From: Protea cynaroides | Taxonomy: Eukaryota > Streptophyta > Magnoliopsida > Proteales > Proteaceae | NCBI GenBank assembly: GCA_028583415.1 | Contig: CM053272.1 | Location: 41,408,699-41,472,698, forward strand | Direction of reading: 5' to 3' | Length of the DNA: 64,000 bases | Shown: positions 26,834 through 40,316 of the stretch, piece by piece | Position numbering within the stretch: position 1 is the first letter of the stretch | Layout: the number at the start of each line of letters is the position of its first letter | The notes under the pieces: generated by a model | Seen by the model: only the letters and a program-made list of their open reading frames with translations | Database searches by the model: none | Told to the model about the DNA's origin: nothing | Made by a program: the position numbers and the translations under genes

Positions 26834-28099
26834 TCAAAAGGGGGCGCGATGAGGAATACCCTTCCTTCTAGCTGTTCGATAATTGATAATGGGAGGAGTC
26901 GCCGGCGATATGTTATTGGCTGCCTCATCGCTTGAGCTTGAGTACATCTCGCCGTCGGTGGAAGTTCCTGCCTGATACTGGCCCTCCATTTCTCGGTTGA
27001 AAACAAAGGTCCTTCGAAGCTTCTTTGTTGTGAACGAGTCCTCAGAATCCGATCCATGCAATATGCCATCCCTGTTGTGTTTCGGCTTCAATTTGAATGT
27101 TAGCTCTGGGTCCCCTCGTTTCATGCCTTCCATCTGATTGCAATGAAACCATGGCCATTTTAATTATTTTGTTATCTTCCCAAATATGATTCAAAACACC
27201 AACATAGCAGGTGTGAAAGAGAAACAGGAACCATTGTACAACCAATTCCAAGTTCATAGCTCAGTGGGAACTGTCATGGAGAAAGGGTCAATTCAAGTTA
27301 CCCATTAGAGATTTAGATCAAATAGAGAAAGAGAGAGAGAGAGAGATAGAGAGAGAGAGAGAATCAAGACAGAATACACACAGCCTTAACCTCACAACCT
27401 GAAAAAGATGGGGGGAGTACTCAAGAAACTTACCTTACAACCCAGGGAGCAAAACCTGAAGGAATCAAGAAGGCTTCGCCCACAAATTTCACAGGTATTG
27501 GTAACACCCTTTCCAGGCCTTGGCTGGGGACGCTCGTTCAGGAAGACGATCTTGGCACTGTTGATAATGTAGGTTTGGATGGCGGATATGTCGATGTATT
27601 TCTGAACCTCATTAACCCTTATCACATTGTGGTAGGAAGACCTCCGTATCTACAACACCAGACCAAAAATCATATGATTCTTGAACTTAACTTCGCAAGA
27701 AATAATAACAAAACCCATCTTCAAGATGAAAGAAAGACAAACCTGAACAACATGATGGTCTTTGTGATGGATCAAACAGTAAGAACAAAGGGTATTTCCC
27801 ATGCAATCCAAGCAAAACATATTGCATTCACTTTTGTTGGAATCGCCATGGATTCTACAGGGAATGAAGTAGTTGGCTTTTAACATAGGCTTCAACCATG
27901 GAGGACCGAAATCATCATTCTCCATTCCAAATATTGGGTTCACCTGTAACAGATAACATAATTAACATCCAAACAAAATATGAAATAGGAAAAGTAAGAT
28001 CAAATGATTGAAGGGTCTTCCAATTACCATCACTTTCTTCTGCTTGGTCTTCACAACCCCAATCTTCTGTTCTTGATTCTCGACAACCAACTTGTACAT
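26834..28099 (-). CDS. PLATZ zinc-binding transcription factor, four coding exons
   Basis: Plant-specific DNA-binding protein of the PLATZ family, which binds A/T-rich sequences and usually represses transcription. Exons (minus strand): 28028-28099, 27743-27943, 27434-27649, 26834-27133; all introns have GT...AG borders, all junctions fall between codons, and the total is 262 residues, normal for the family. Signature: PPWLKPMLKANYFIPCRIH (residues about 38-56), CNMFCLDCMG, LCSYCLIHHKDHHVVQIRR, YHNVIRVNEVQKYIDIS, VQTYIINSAKIVFLNERPQ-type block, the CEICGRSLLDSFRFCSLGCK Cys cluster and the following EGMKRGDPELTF. The C-terminus carries a basic RRKGIPHRAP tail. The first exon (24 residues) is less certain, as it depends on the ATG at 28099. 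Confidence 0.93.
27323..27361. repeat. GA microsatellite in last PLATZ intron
   Basis: Imperfect (GA)n with a GATAGA interruption, inside intron 27134-27433 and about 75 bases from its splice donor. Confidence 0.85.
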
Positions 28100-28420
28100 T
28101 TATGATACAATAAGATGAAATCCTGAACAGAACAGAGAGAAACCCACATTATCAGAATCAGAAAAAAGGATTCTCAAAGAAAATTAGATTGATCAATTGT
28201 AATCTCCAAAGACCAGCACCTGTACCTGAACTGAAATTGGCTCTGTAAAGTTTCAGTGTTTTTTCTGGACAAAGATTAAGAAAACCAGCAGAGATTGAAA
28301 ATTAGAGAAATGGGTAACCAGTAACTGTATCTTGTAGAGAGTGAACTGAGGAGTGAAACCGGAGCTGTAAAGAACAGGAGAGCGGAGGCGGTGTTTTGGC
28401 AGCCACATACAGATGAGCCA
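28100..28420 (-). promoter_or_regulatory. PLATZ 5' leader with probable leader intron
   Basis: Upstream of the ATG, the coding strand shows a possible acceptor (TCTGTTCAG, about 28122) and donor (TTCAG|GTACAGG, about 28226), suggesting a leader intron of roughly 100 bases. No clear TATA box was found. Confidence 0.35.
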
Positions 28421-31400
28421 GGGCAGGCAAGAGAGATAAAAGGAAAGTTTTTAAGAATTGAAGTGAGGGTCGCTGAAAACAGGGAAACGTGCCAAAGATT
28501 TTCGTATTTTATCAACGAAGGTGAACTGAGACAGCATTACGAGAATCTCTCATCCGATCCCTTCGTTCATCAATTCACTTTTCCTTTTTTGTTTTCACTA
28601 GTCAAACAAAAACCTTTCCGCCCCAAACTCCGAAAAAAATTAAAACTGAAAAAGAAGGGAGGAAAGAGAGAGAGTTAGAAACTGGTGGTTACTTCGAGTG
28701 GCCAATCAAGAGCCTCCTTCTGGAGCTGCGTGCGTGTGATTATCTCATACCAATTCCAGAGGAAGACGGAACTTCTCTTTCCCTTGTCTTTTTTTTTTTT
28801 TTTGGATGGGGAGAAATTGTACAGTTGACCGACTAGGTTACAGTAGTTGTGAAAACCCATTGGATTGGAATATTTATTCAATGTGATACTTGATCGGGAG
28901 TTTTGACCCTTGAAATATGAAATGCTACAATAATAAAAAAAATTTAAGACAATATCTTCTTCTTCTACTTAGATTAAGACATCTAATTAAAAATTTTTTT
29001 TTGCTAAGTTAAATCTTCCACGAAAGGAAAAAAAAATAAAAAAAAATGACACTATCCAATATAAATATACCGAAGTGCCAAAAGCAACTATAAGGTTTTT
29101 TAAGTTTTTTTAATTTTTTTTATTTGTTTAATTCGATATCCTCTATGGAATCTAATGAGGCAATGAAGCAAATCTATTAAAATATTTTAATTAATTATTT
29201 ATATATTTATTAACAAAGGCATTTATATTTCTTTTAATTAATCAATTATCTATTTATTTAAAAAAAAGCATTTTTATTAAAATTCACCAATCATATTGCT
29301 CTCTCTACCTTTATTTTTTCATTTGTTAATATCGAGAGAAGGTCCGGAGCTTTATTTTCTAATGAACATGTACATAATATTAATGACATACATTAAATAA
29401 ATATAAAATTTTACAAAGCATAACTTTAATTCAGCATTTGAAATTAAGGCTATGTTTGTTTCTGTGTAAAAATCGTGTAAAAGTAAAATTTTTTATAAAA
29501 TCTTAATTTTTTGTAATGATATCCAGTTTTCTTTTCTTTACATGGTTATTATGTTGAAACAAATGCAACCAACCCCCTTTCGCCACCCCTCCTTCAAGAT
29601 AGTTTTAGTAGATAACCTTTGAATCATACCATGTGTTTTTTCCTCATTTTATCTTTTGAAGTAGAGAAAATATTGTTGTAATTAAAGTTAGTGAAAAAAA
29701 TTTAATCCTTTTTTTTTTCTCCTTTTTAGTCTAACATAATATTTTTTTCCAATAAAGATTAAATATTGTTATTTTTTTTTATTTCATTCGTACTCAGAAA
29801 GCAAGTGATCAAGATTGAAGAATAATGAGAGTATTTTAAAATAAAATAATAGTAAATCATTTTCAAATTATTTTAAAAATATTTTTTTATCTTTAATTAA
29901 AGAATTTTTGGAAATAAAATAAGGTATAATTAAAAAAAAAATTACAATTTCTCAATCCAATACATTGTTTATAATAAGATGTACTTTAATTCTGTAATAT
30001 ATGTCAATCATAGCATCATTTCCTTTTCTTTTAGATGGTAGGTAAGATAATAGCTTCATAACCCCTATTGTTATTAGGATCTTTCTTTTATTTTAATTTA
30101 ATCAAACAACTAATATTTATGCTTGCATGGCTCTTGCACGAACTAATATTGCATGCATATAGGATTAATTCTAAGGGTGATGAACATTGTATTCCACGCT
30201 TTTAATATATATGGTTGCATGGCTCTTGCACGAATTAAAAAAACTCATCATTATCAAATGATTTAGAAGGATGATTTCTTGTTAGTTGATATCCGGCGAT
30301 CGATAAGGAGTTATTGGCATATTAAATTCTTTGCTTCGATATATATGGATTGGAACATAAGTTTTTTGGTTCTAGATTTTCAGAACTTACCTTCCTATTT
30401 TATAACTGACTGTTTTTAAGTAATCCAAACTGTTATGTCAGAATGTATACCAAATGCGGCTTTAATAGACAGTGAACACCTCCACATTGACCTATGACAT
30501 TGAACCATTAGGTACCTAATACCCTAATCATGAGAGGTGTTATTTCCCTTTTCTTGATTAGTTATTTACTGGCACTAGAGGAAGGAGGAATAGTGTCTCA
30601 AGGAATAGCTCTATCTTGAATTATTAGAATAATATTGTTTCGGTTAGCCCTTGATGTAATCTTGAACATATTGAATTTATTATTTTTTATGATAGAAAAT
30701 AATATTTTAAAATATAGGGAATATGACGCACAAACTAGTAGAATATATTAAAATCTTATATGCAATTGGGAAAATGTGAATACGAGAAGCATCAGTAACT
30801 AATCACTTAGTGGAAAAAGAGATGAGAAAGAAAAAGGGTCCAAATTTCAAAAAAAGAGAGAAATAGAAACAAGAGGACATGTCGAAAGCAAGAACTTCCT
30901 TTTCCCTAAAGTATAAAACCCAAATTTAATAACAAACTAAAGACAATTTTTACTAACTATCATTTCTTTGGCCATTATATGCATAATCAAATAATTAATA
31001 CACATAATCAAGAAATGATCTTGAAGGTTATGTTATATATATAAAAGAGATCATTATAGTGTAAAAATTGTTTTTAAAATTGTGGTACTATGGAAGCATT
31101 TTATAATTCTTTGATTTTAGGTCCTAGAAAAAATAAAAAATAATTTATTTTGTAAGAACTCTATAAATTTGAAAAGAAATTTTGTTAGGAAGCAAATTCA
31201 AAACTCAACATTTCCAAGTTAATGCAGTTTTGGATTAAAATATATCATCTTTTCTTTTATTTTTCTTTGATAATCAAATATTTCGAAAAGCAAAATTTAT
31301 TTTCAGTGAAAAAGTTATTTTATCCGACAGTATACCCTTACTCCTCACGTGAACTGAAAAATAACTTTCCTATCCCTACTTGGGACCAATATGACAATGT

Positions 31401-31496
31401 TTTCCTTTTTCAATGTTTTAATTATTTTGTCTATTCAATTTTTTTTTTTTTAACTTGCTCTTGATGGAGGTTCTGTTAATTAATTAAGTAATGTTG
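28421..31496. other. Long AT-rich spacer
   Basis: About 3 kb without a recognised gene. It contains many A and T runs, and a 20-base echo of TTGCATGGCTCTTGCACGAA at 30123 and 30213. Nothing suggests a coding region or a structured RNA. Confidence 0.55.
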
Positions 31497-31810
31497 ATTG
31501 GGCTTGGGTTTCTCACAATTGTACAATCTCTGTAGCTGCATTTAGACCATTGAGAGCACATCTACAAGTGTATCAATACAATCTAATGACCCACGTAGAG
31601 CTGCAAGGACTGCAGAGGATCCAAGCTTGCCTCAACTATATATGATTGTCTGGTGTATCTATGGGTTTGGGTTTTCGAAAGTTATGCAACTCTTGTAACC
31701 ACTTCTGGATCATTGAGAACGCATCTATAAATGCACTAATACAATCCAACGGCTCTGATAGAGCTACATGTTTGGAGAGAATCCAAGCCGGTATACCTAA
31801 TACACCAAAA
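31497..31810. repeat. Imperfect direct repeat, about 165 bases
   Basis: The block GGGTTT...GCAA/ACAA-CTCT-GTA...CATTGAGA(G/A)C(A/G)CATCTA(C/T)AA...TACAATC(T/C)AA is present twice (from about 31506 and about 31668), each followed by a GAGCTAC/GAGCTGC and GAG(A/G)ATCCAAGC segment. Old tandem duplication; no coding content. Confidence 0.6.
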
Positions 31811-31980
31811 ACATTCTACTGTCCCTGCGCCAGATCATATTGGACACGTGTCCAGTTAGCTGAGGTCGGGTTTTACCGAAATTTTAGCCGTTAAATGCCG
31901 ACCTCAAAATTTCGTCTGCTTATTGTGAGAAATTGCTTTGGCCTTTTTGGGTGGGGCCCTAGGGCTGATGATAACGTCGT

Positions 31981-31984
<4 letters not shown>

Positions 31985-32020
<36 letters not shown>
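31985..32020. repeat. (AG)18 microsatellite
   Basis: Uninterrupted dinucleotide array of 36 bases. Confidence 0.97.
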
Positions 32021-32023
<3 letters not shown>

Positions 32024-32204
32024 AATCTTGAGCTTGAGGGGAAGTAATTATTGATGGGGATGAGGATGACAATTATTAATGGATGAAAAAGGTTCCGTTT
32101 CATATTCCGTCAAAGGGTTAGATTTGACGGTACTCGTGACTGACCGCGCCGACTTCCTTGCCGCCTCTCGTGGTGGGCAAAAAAAAAAAAAGAGGTGGGT
32201 GAGG

Positions 32205-32240
32205 AAGAGTCCACGTGTGAAAGAGCCACGTGGTGATAGT
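32205..32240. promoter_or_regulatory. Two adjacent G-boxes
   Basis: CACGTG occurs at 32212-32217 and again at 32227-32232, 15 bases apart centre to centre, in a less AT-rich stretch. Paired ACGT-core elements typify bZIP/bHLH-regulated promoters. No gene could be assigned on either side (the nearest frame, minus 32300-32554, is unrecognised), so function is inference. Confidence 0.3.
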
Positions 32241-33377
32241 CATCCCCGTGCAGCTTTTTGCAACGCGTCTGAGGAATAAAGGACACCTGTCAGTGACTCT
32301 CAGTACTTCTTTTTTTGGGTAACTGCGACTCTTAGTACTTGGGCTTCCACAATTCGCTGTCTGATCGCCGTTTGCAATTTTCCAGGGAAGTTGGCGTGGT
32401 GACGCCTATTTCGTCGTGTAGCAACCGTTGCCTGAGCTCGGTTCTTACGTGGCACGATTTGTGTCCCTGACTGGGACTGGGGAGAGAGAGAGCGAAAGCA
32501 AGAGATAGAGTCGACTGCTGAGTCACTGAATCGTTCTTTCAGTTTGATGGGCAACGAGTGAGATGGGCTATGGGCTAATGGGACTTATGAGATTCATTGA
32601 GTTTATAATATATATTTTATGGGAGAATGGAAGGATCGTAATTCCGGTTTCGTATCGGGTTTCGGCTAGGCCAAAAATCAAAATTTTGATGATTTCGACT
32701 CAAATTTCGATAAAACATGGTAAAAAAAAATATTGTTTCGGATCAACAGATCAAGAGACTAAGAGAAAGATTCTGTTAAGATAGAGACACGTGTCTATCT
32801 TGTTTGTATTTAATATTATTTTTCTCTTTTTAGTCCCACATGAAGCTTTATCTCAATGAAAGAAAGAACAAAAATACAAAAAACACCCTTATAGCTTTTA
32901 GTCCCACATGGATACTTTTATGGAATTTAAAAAAAAATCATAATATTATAAGAAGGAAAACTTGGTAAACATTTCTTTTAGTCTTTTAGTCCCACATGGA
33001 TTACTTAAAAGAATTGAAAGAAGACAAAATGCTATAAAGTAGATAGTTGGGAAAACATAATACACTATTAGATTGGGTGGTGTGACTAATGTCACTTTTA
33101 CCTAAAAGGAAAAAAAGTGACTAACGTCAGTAATGGGCCTAGCTCATAAATTAAAATAGTTAAAAACTTTTTGTGGTTTGTATTTATTCAAACCGGTTTT
33201 GTTCAAATATCGGTCGAATCAAGATTTTGGACCGAAATTCTGGTTGAAACTATAAATTCAGACCGAATTTATGTAAAAAAGGTACCGGCATCTTGATTTG
33301 TTTCGGATTTGATCAAAACTGAAAGGTTTCGGCCGAAATCCGAAATTTCGGCCGAATTTTTGAACTATGGGAGAATG

Positions 33378-33995
33378 TAGGGTGTCAATGGGCCGGTTCG
33401 GTCCAGTTTTGATTCTGATTGAAAGAGTATTGGTTTTCATAAGCCCAACCCAAAACATGTCCATTAAGGGTTCGTATTGGGATGGGCTGTGTTGGGACAT
33501 GTTAACTAACAGGCCGATCTGGTGTCAGTTTGTTATCGGGCTAGGCTTATCGGATCGATTTCGGATTAACTTGGTCCGATCTCAACTTATCGGGCCCATA
33601 CTATTTAACCTATTTTATTATTTATATCAATAAATTTAATACAATTGGAAATGGTTGAGTTTTGATTAATCTTAAGAGGCATTTGAGCATAGATAATGGA
33701 TTACATATTTGCATTTATCTGGTTAGAATCATTAGAATTGTTAAACCTTGGTCAATTGGATATTATTCGAGCAACAAAAAGAATCGATTCAGGCGAGCTC
33801 GGGTTTCTTAAGGGGCCTTATCAGTGTTCAGGTTGGGTATTATCAGTTTGGGCTTCTTAACAGGCTGGTCCGATTTCGATTTGGATTGAAACGGTGTCGG
33901 GCTTTATAAGCCCAAACTGAAACCTGTCCATTAAGGCTCAGTTCGGATTGGGTTCAGGTTTTACCGGGCCGGGCCCAAATTCAACACCCTTAATC
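33378..33995. mobile_element. hAT-like MITE
   Basis: The left end AGGGTGTCAATGGGCC and the right end GGGCCCAAATTCAACACCCT are imperfect inverted copies, with GGTTCGG/TTGGGC-rich interior and no coding capacity. The AGGGTGTYAA terminus matches the elements at 14350 and 57962. A target duplication was not evident. Confidence 0.5.
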
Positions 33996-36900
33996 TACAT
34001 GCTGACGGGACATCTAAGCATTTAACATATTTGTCTTTATATATTTTAGGACCCATTGTAACCCGGAACAAAGAGGCAAAGGTGCTTCTGTACAGGCCCA
34101 CATACCAGACCCTAGCCTACAATCTTCAACGACAGAAGGTCCACATTGAATTGCATGGGACTGATGGAGTTCCATAAAAGAGTTGGGCCGACCTGGTTTG
34201 GATTTCTAATTTTTATGGTATTGCTAGTTCATCAAATTTATATCAAACAATTATGTATATAAAACAAATCCAATAAGAAATTTATTAAAACTTATTATTA
34301 AAAGTAATAAATTAAATACAAGGCTGCATGGTTATGAAAAGCTTTATAATCCATTCATGTTTCAGCAGTTTGGACTTGTGCATACAGACATTTTTCTCAA
34401 GGCTCACCTTTGGAATGGGTCATGGTATAGACCCAGGCCCAGACACATCCAAAACAGCAGAAAACCATAAATACAAGACTGCCTTCTATACAACCTCTGA
34501 CTTAAAAGGTAAGATCAAGCTTCAGACATAATAATCGATTTTTACTGGATCCATATATTAAAGCTTATCATGTTACTCATAGAGAAAGACAACTTAGAAA
34601 CATTTTGCATCATCATGGTTCTTTCGTTTTGTGGTGGTTCTTCTAGAGTGCGAAACCTACAGGTCTGCAACCATTGCAGGTCAGTACAGCCAAGAATCTA
34701 TCCATCCCTATCATGGATTATGAGAGAAGAGAGGCCTACAGCCTTAGACGACAGGGACTTGCCTCTATATATAGATGGGCTTTTGTCCATTTGTTATATA
34801 CAAATTTCGGTGATGCCCTTTATTCCTCCTCAGATGGATAGATAGACCTGTTATCTACCATCCCTGCTGGATTGAATTTCTTGCCAAACAAGAGAGGACC
34901 CACTTGAAAGACAAGCCTGGATTGGCTGTTGCGTGGTTGAAATAATTGTCATTCAGATGCTCATTGGTAGTTTCTAATCAATTCATTCTTTTTCAAGACA
35001 CCCCTCTCATTCATGGCCCAGTTCCCTGCTGCACATGGTTCTACCGTACTACAAACGGTTATTCTGCAGCAGAATATTACGCAAAAGATTTTACAAGTGT
35101 GGGATCAGTATCTCCATTAAAAACGAGTTAAGCCTAGACTTTTCAATAAAAGGGATCGCATCTGTTGCCACTAGAATTCACGTCAAGGTCTTCCGCTATG
35201 GGTCCGACCTGCAAATGACAAAACAGACGGGCTTGGGCTTGTTGCCCCGTGACATCTCTAATGCTTAAGTTAGGATTCTAGCGTCCGAATAATCAAGTTT
35301 AATCTTAACCTTTTTTATATTTAAGCAAGGTAGGAGGGTTGTGGTAAATATCGATCTAAGATTGAGTTGGAATGACTGAGGCTAAATGAAAATGTGTTAG
35401 AGCAAAGTGGTCTAAAGCTCTTAAAATATTATTGTGATTTGACTTTGACGGTTAGAAATATTTATAAGCACACTTATTGCTGATGTCATGTACTGTGCGA
35501 TGTCTCATTTGCCCTCGTTCATCTTGCTTAATGGCTGATGTATCATTTTAATGGCTGATGTATCATTTTTCTGTATATGAAAAGTCTGTCTTGCCCTCAT
35601 GAGTTAGCGTAAGTTGACCATTCTTGGTGCTTTCCACATGTCATGATTGATTAGTCTTTATTGCTTTCATGGTATTGCAATTGACTGGTCTTGTTGTTTT
35701 ACATGTGTTGTGGGCTTATTGGGGTATTTATTTGTCACCACCACTATCCAATCTGAAAAAATTTCCAGCATACTCGCAGAAGTTATTTTCCTGATGTCCG
35801 TTTTCATGTTCATTAACATGCAATCTACTCCTTTCCCAATCAGTTCACAATCTTCCATTTTAGTTTTAGTATTTTTTATTTAAAATATTTTTTTTAATCA
35901 AATTGGATTTCATATAAATGCATGTGAAATTAGGAGATTCTCCCAAAAATCCACCCTTTGAGTACCATAATGCTCATCAGGCTACATGGTTAACCTCAAG
36001 TATAGGGCAGCAATTCAAACTTTTTACCATATAATAACTATCAAGGGTAGAGAAACGGATTCAAATCGTCTCTTACCTGAAGTTCAGAGAGGAGAGGCGG
36101 TAACCCCAGTAGATGATCGCCACAAGGAGATTGGATGAATCTTATCTCTCCGTTCGAGTCGACATTCTCTTGTTGGCTCAGCTTGTCAACTCAAACGAAA
36201 GAATCGAATTTATTCAACCTCCACATGACGATGGATCATTCACTAAGATCGCGGCCCTTCTTCCCAAATTTCAAGGAAAAAACGATGTGGATCCAGAGAA
36301 ACGAGGGTTTGGGTCTTTTCCTGGGGGGTTCTAGTCATGATTAGAGGCTGAAGTTCACTCAGTGGACAATCGTTCGATCATGATTGGAGAAACTAGATCA
36401 GAGGATAAAAATTTTCCCCAAAAAATAATCCACAACACAGTACACAGTGGCAGCTGTCAGTCAGACTGTTGGACATTTGCTCAATCCCTATTCAGATGTA
36501 TGTGTATTAAGATCCATCATCTTCCCCTTTCGCTTGTTCTCCTTGAACCCAGAGTCACTGGAGTGACTGCCAAGTGGCAGAATTCCAACCACTTGCAGTA
36601 CATCGACACACGTTCCAACGCACTGAGCTCACTGCCAAACAGTCCAATCCCAATGACCACCCTTCAGACCTTGCAGTTCTCCCACCCTGGACACTTTCCA
36701 CTTTCTTGTACCCTAAATCTAAAGTTCCCTCACCCTCCATTCCTGCGTAGGCCAAACGTCCCTTTCTCTGTCTCTCTCTCTCTTCTTCTCTCACTAGGCT
36801 CTCAGGGACCAAAGCATGATCAAATACGACAACTCACAATCGCACCTCCCTCTACCAAAAACAAAAAAAACCCATTGAATTGAAACTCTGTGACTTGTTC

Positions 36901-37368
36901 TTCACTCTTCTTTGCTCTTTTGCAAAATTCGGTGCACAACCACAAACAAATCCAAATCATATATCTTCCCAAAGGTCCCCACTCCCCACATGCTATCTAC
37001 TAATTCACACACAATTATTTTTTTATGGAAGAACAGGTGAAAAGATGCCTCAGCTGCCTCCTCAATTTAATCATTTACTCTACAACCAGTCACCACTGGC
37101 AAGTGCACGTTACCTTTACATACTAAATTACTTTTTATATATAAATATAAAAAATGAATACAGAGAAGAAAAAAAAAATCAAAGTAATATTTGACGGCCA
37201 CAGTCCGCTTTTCTCTCTCTTCCTTTGCTGTCTTCAGCAGCAAAAGTAGAAAATAACCCCACCACCTTTGTAGGACACAGTCCCACACATTCCTAGGAGA
37301 GCTGGCTGGGGTGGTGGTCATCGTTTGGTGAACGACAAGATACCCTCCGACATTTGATTATTTGCGGG
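33996..37368. other. Spacer, nothing recognised
   Basis: No gene recognised. A 26-base unit (ATGGCTGATGTATCATTTTA) is doubled at about 35530-35570. The segment 36500-36900 is C-rich with a CT tract and has a 173-codon frame (36362-36883), but no family resemblance. It adjoins the 3' end of the GT92 gene. Confidence 0.45.
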
Positions 37369-39087
37369 TCACGAGAAGGAGTGTATGGCTCCGATTGTTT
37401 TCTGCTCGAACTCCTTGATGGTATAGGCAAGCTTCTTCATGTTGTCATCGTAGACATAGGGGAGCTTATCGAACCAAATGACATTACTCTTGTTAGAAAT
37501 GGGAACCAATTCCCGGCATAGTTCCCCATTCACTTGAATGGAATTGTGGTAATGGTAGTATCTGATCTTCGTCTCTGTTTTGTGAAGCGTTTTTCCAATT
37601 ACATTCTCAGACATGTGCACACCCGTTGCGTATGCATTCTTAGCCTGAATTGCATACTTCCTGTCTCTTCTGATTCCCGTGATTGAGTCTCGGAATAGCA
37701 GCTTCTCGAAACCCCATTGCCTGAAATGTCATAACCCATCAGAAAATTATGAGATGAAAACAGAGTATGCTATGCTCTGTTTTTCACAGGAAGTACATTT
37801 TTACTTCGAATAATCTGTTCTTGGACATCCAAAAGCAAAATTTTCAATCCTATTAAGGAAAAAGACCGATACCCATTTACTGGTTTGGAAATTTTTTTTG
37901 ACTCTAACAAAGGAAACAGAGATAAACCAGAGAACTTACTTTGAGTAATCTACCGTTGAATCATTCAGGCAGAGCTTGCTAGACATGGGATTCTGCTCAA
38001 TGGTGAACTGGGTATAACCAGAGAATTCCTGCAAAACCGATTCCAATGTGTTTCCATCGGGTAGATATATGTATTCATCCACATCGAAGTAAAATGTCCA
38101 GTCCGCAGCGTGTCGGTACCGATGCAAACAGTCGTTCACAACCAGAAATTGGTTATAGTAGTACCCATCAAACTCTGCCTGCGCTCTAATGTCCTGAATC
38201 GTCGCCCTCCCAGCTCGAACCCACGGCTCCAGTGCTGCCCTTACCTCCGGCGTTACTCCTCCGGCGTCGTGAAACACAAAATGCGAGCTTTGCCCAAAGA
38301 ACCAAGCATGGTAGGCCATCCATTCCCGTATCCTCGCAGCGCTCAGGTTGCCATACAAAGATGAACCACAATAGAGATATTCGTACTTGTATGGTGGACT
38401 ATACTTGGACTCATCGTAGGACCCTGGTTCTTCCTCCAAAGCCACAATCTTCTCGTACCCTTTCGGCGATTCGCCGTAGTAAGCGTAGAGCTGGAGCTTC
38501 CCACCAGTGTTGTCCTTGTTTGGGTTCACAGAGAAGGTACAGTTAACGACGACGACTGTATACAGCCGACCATAGCCCCAATCCGGAAGCATTTTATAGG
38601 CTTTGGCCTTAATGGAAGGAGAGGAGCGATTGTTGGAGATCCACTCACATTTGTACCAGGGATGGCCAAAGACATGAAGGGGCTTGGAGGCGAGACCGAC
38701 GACAGCGAAGGTTCTGGGACCGCCACGGTAAGCACCCATTTGGACGAAGAGAGAAGCAGCGTTGCCGTAGGCGTAGAAGCGACGTTTATTTGGGTCTGCC
38801 TTTGGTGAATAAGGTTTCGTTTTGATAGAAGACATCAGCTTCTCCTTCTTCGCCTCGGGTGAGTTAATGAGGGAATCAGGTGGGAAGCTGGTGGTGGTAG
38901 AAGCGGTGGAGGAGGAGCAGCGACGGCTAGCAGTGAGGAGGTTGTCGTAGTAGGGCTGGAGGTTCCATATCACCATGACCATTGTCACGGCCACCAATGT
39001 GGCCACTAAGGGTTTGGTCTCGAAAAATACAGAGAATTTGCCGACGGGGTTGCCGTTAATTGACGCCGGCTGTCCGTCCTTTCTCAT
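37369..39087 (-). CDS. GALS: GT92 (DUF23) galactan beta-1,4-galactosyltransferase-like protein, two exons
   Basis: 499-residue type II membrane protein encoded by exons 37940-39087 and 37369-37720 (minus strand), with a GT...AG intron between. It fits the GALS group of glycosyltransferase family 92, Golgi enzymes that add beta-1,4-linked galactose from UDP-galactose to pectic galactan side chains. Visible features: a short cytosolic N-terminus, one hydrophobic anchor (residues about 26-44), a Ser/Thr/Pro-rich stem, the FGHPWYKCEW segment, WMAYHAWFFGQSSHFVFHDA, the donor-binding FYFDVDEYIYLP with DVD at 335-337, and in exon 2 WGFEKLLFRD and the YHYHNSI motif. Length matches Arabidopsis GALS1-3 (about 500). 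Which paralogue it is cannot be said. Confidence 0.93.
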
Positions 39088-39989
39088 GGCTTGTTCCCCT
39101 CGATTCCGGCGACTGAGGTAGTCTGAAGTCGGTTGATTGCTCTCTCACAGTTTATTGCTCACTGTGATTATGGGTCTTAAGTAAGGGAATGAAGGTGTGA
39201 AAATGGTAATGAAGGGTGAGAATGTGGGACATCAGAACCTGTACTTTATTGTTTTTTTTAGGGCATCTTTGTAGAGGTAGCTTCTCAGATTCCTGAAAAA
39301 AACAAAAAAAAATAGAGTAATCATAGAAGCTTAAAACCGCATCCAACGCAATATTTTTAGGGTTTTGTAGAGGTAACTTCCCAGATTTTTCAGAAAAGAA
39401 ATGGAGTATCATATACAGAAGCTTACAACTGTATACAACGCACGTTTACACACATTCACTCACTGTTTTCATTTGGAGTTAAATGAGTTCCGGAAGTGAC
39501 CAATTCATCATCAAGGCTTAGACAAATATATATCTTTTTACTGATCCTGCAAAACAAAGAAACACAGTGAAGCATTAATGGAAAACAGAAAAAATCTGAT
39601 TTATTATTAACAGTAACAGAGAGAGAGAGAGAGAGAGGAATCTCTAAAAAGGTAATAAGAGGTGGATACAGGTTTTCCTTCCTTGTTATTTACAGAATTT
39701 ATATTTTTAATTCAGAGTTCAGACTTGAGAAACAGTAAATACAACATACCTCCAAGGGGGACAGCTTGTTGGTAACTAGAAAAAAAAAAAGGTCACGAGC
39801 CGTACTTTTCTTGGGGCCACTATCTATCCAAAAAAAAAAAAAACCAGAACACCTCCAAAAAAAATCCTCGCAGATGGGACCTTATTTTCTTCACATATTT
39901 TACCATAAAGATGATGAACAATGCGAATCCGAATTGTTTCCAATGCATACGGGCATGGGAGACATGGCGGACACCATCCCATAATTACC
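39088..39989. other. GT92 gene leader/promoter and spacer
   Basis: No clear TATA box. A 33-base word around TAGAGGTA(G/A)CTTC(T/C)CAGATT is repeated at 39273 and 39367 with following AGAAGCTTA segments (imperfect repeat of about 95 bases). GA tract at 39618-39637. Confidence 0.45.
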
Positions 39990-40316
39990 ACGTGGTTTTC
40001 CACTGATCTAATGGCTGTACTCGATTAAGGAGTATCTGGAGAGAAAAAGACCTACTGTGTCAAATCCTTTTCTCTCCCTTTCAGTTTAGCTTTGATCCCA
40101 TTTTCTTCTCAATGAAATCAATCTACGATCTTCTCTTTGTCGAGAGAGAAGAAAAAAAACCTGACGGCGGCTAGGGAGGAGAGAGCAGACGAGTGAGACC
40201 GACAGATCTCTCTTCTTCGGTTTTTCTGAAATTTTTGAGTAGAAGACCCAAAGCCAGGTAAACTTCGATTTCTCCTCTTTTGGATTTTTATATATTTTCT
40301 TCATCATCAATCTCTG
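39990..40316 (+). repeat. Left arm of inverted duplication (5' exon and intron start), part 1
   Basis: Reverse complement of about 55690-56020, with roughly one difference every ten bases. The shared content looks like a gene 5' end: GATCTAATGGCT, a CTTTCAGTTTAGCTT leader, CTTCTCTTTGTCGAGAGAGAAG, and a splice donor CAG|GTAAACTTCG (about 40257). The arm is interrupted at 40316 by the Copia element and resumes at 50306. Confidence 0.8.

Noticed and set aside
32840..33000. Three TTTAGTCCCACATG words resembling the snRNA upstream element RTCCCACATCG
   Set aside because: The terminal CG is missing and no snRNA-like sequence follows; the words look like part of a local repeat.
36362..36883. 173-codon plus-strand frame
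   Set aside because: Ser/Leu/Pro-rich translation of a C-rich spacer; no recognised domain.
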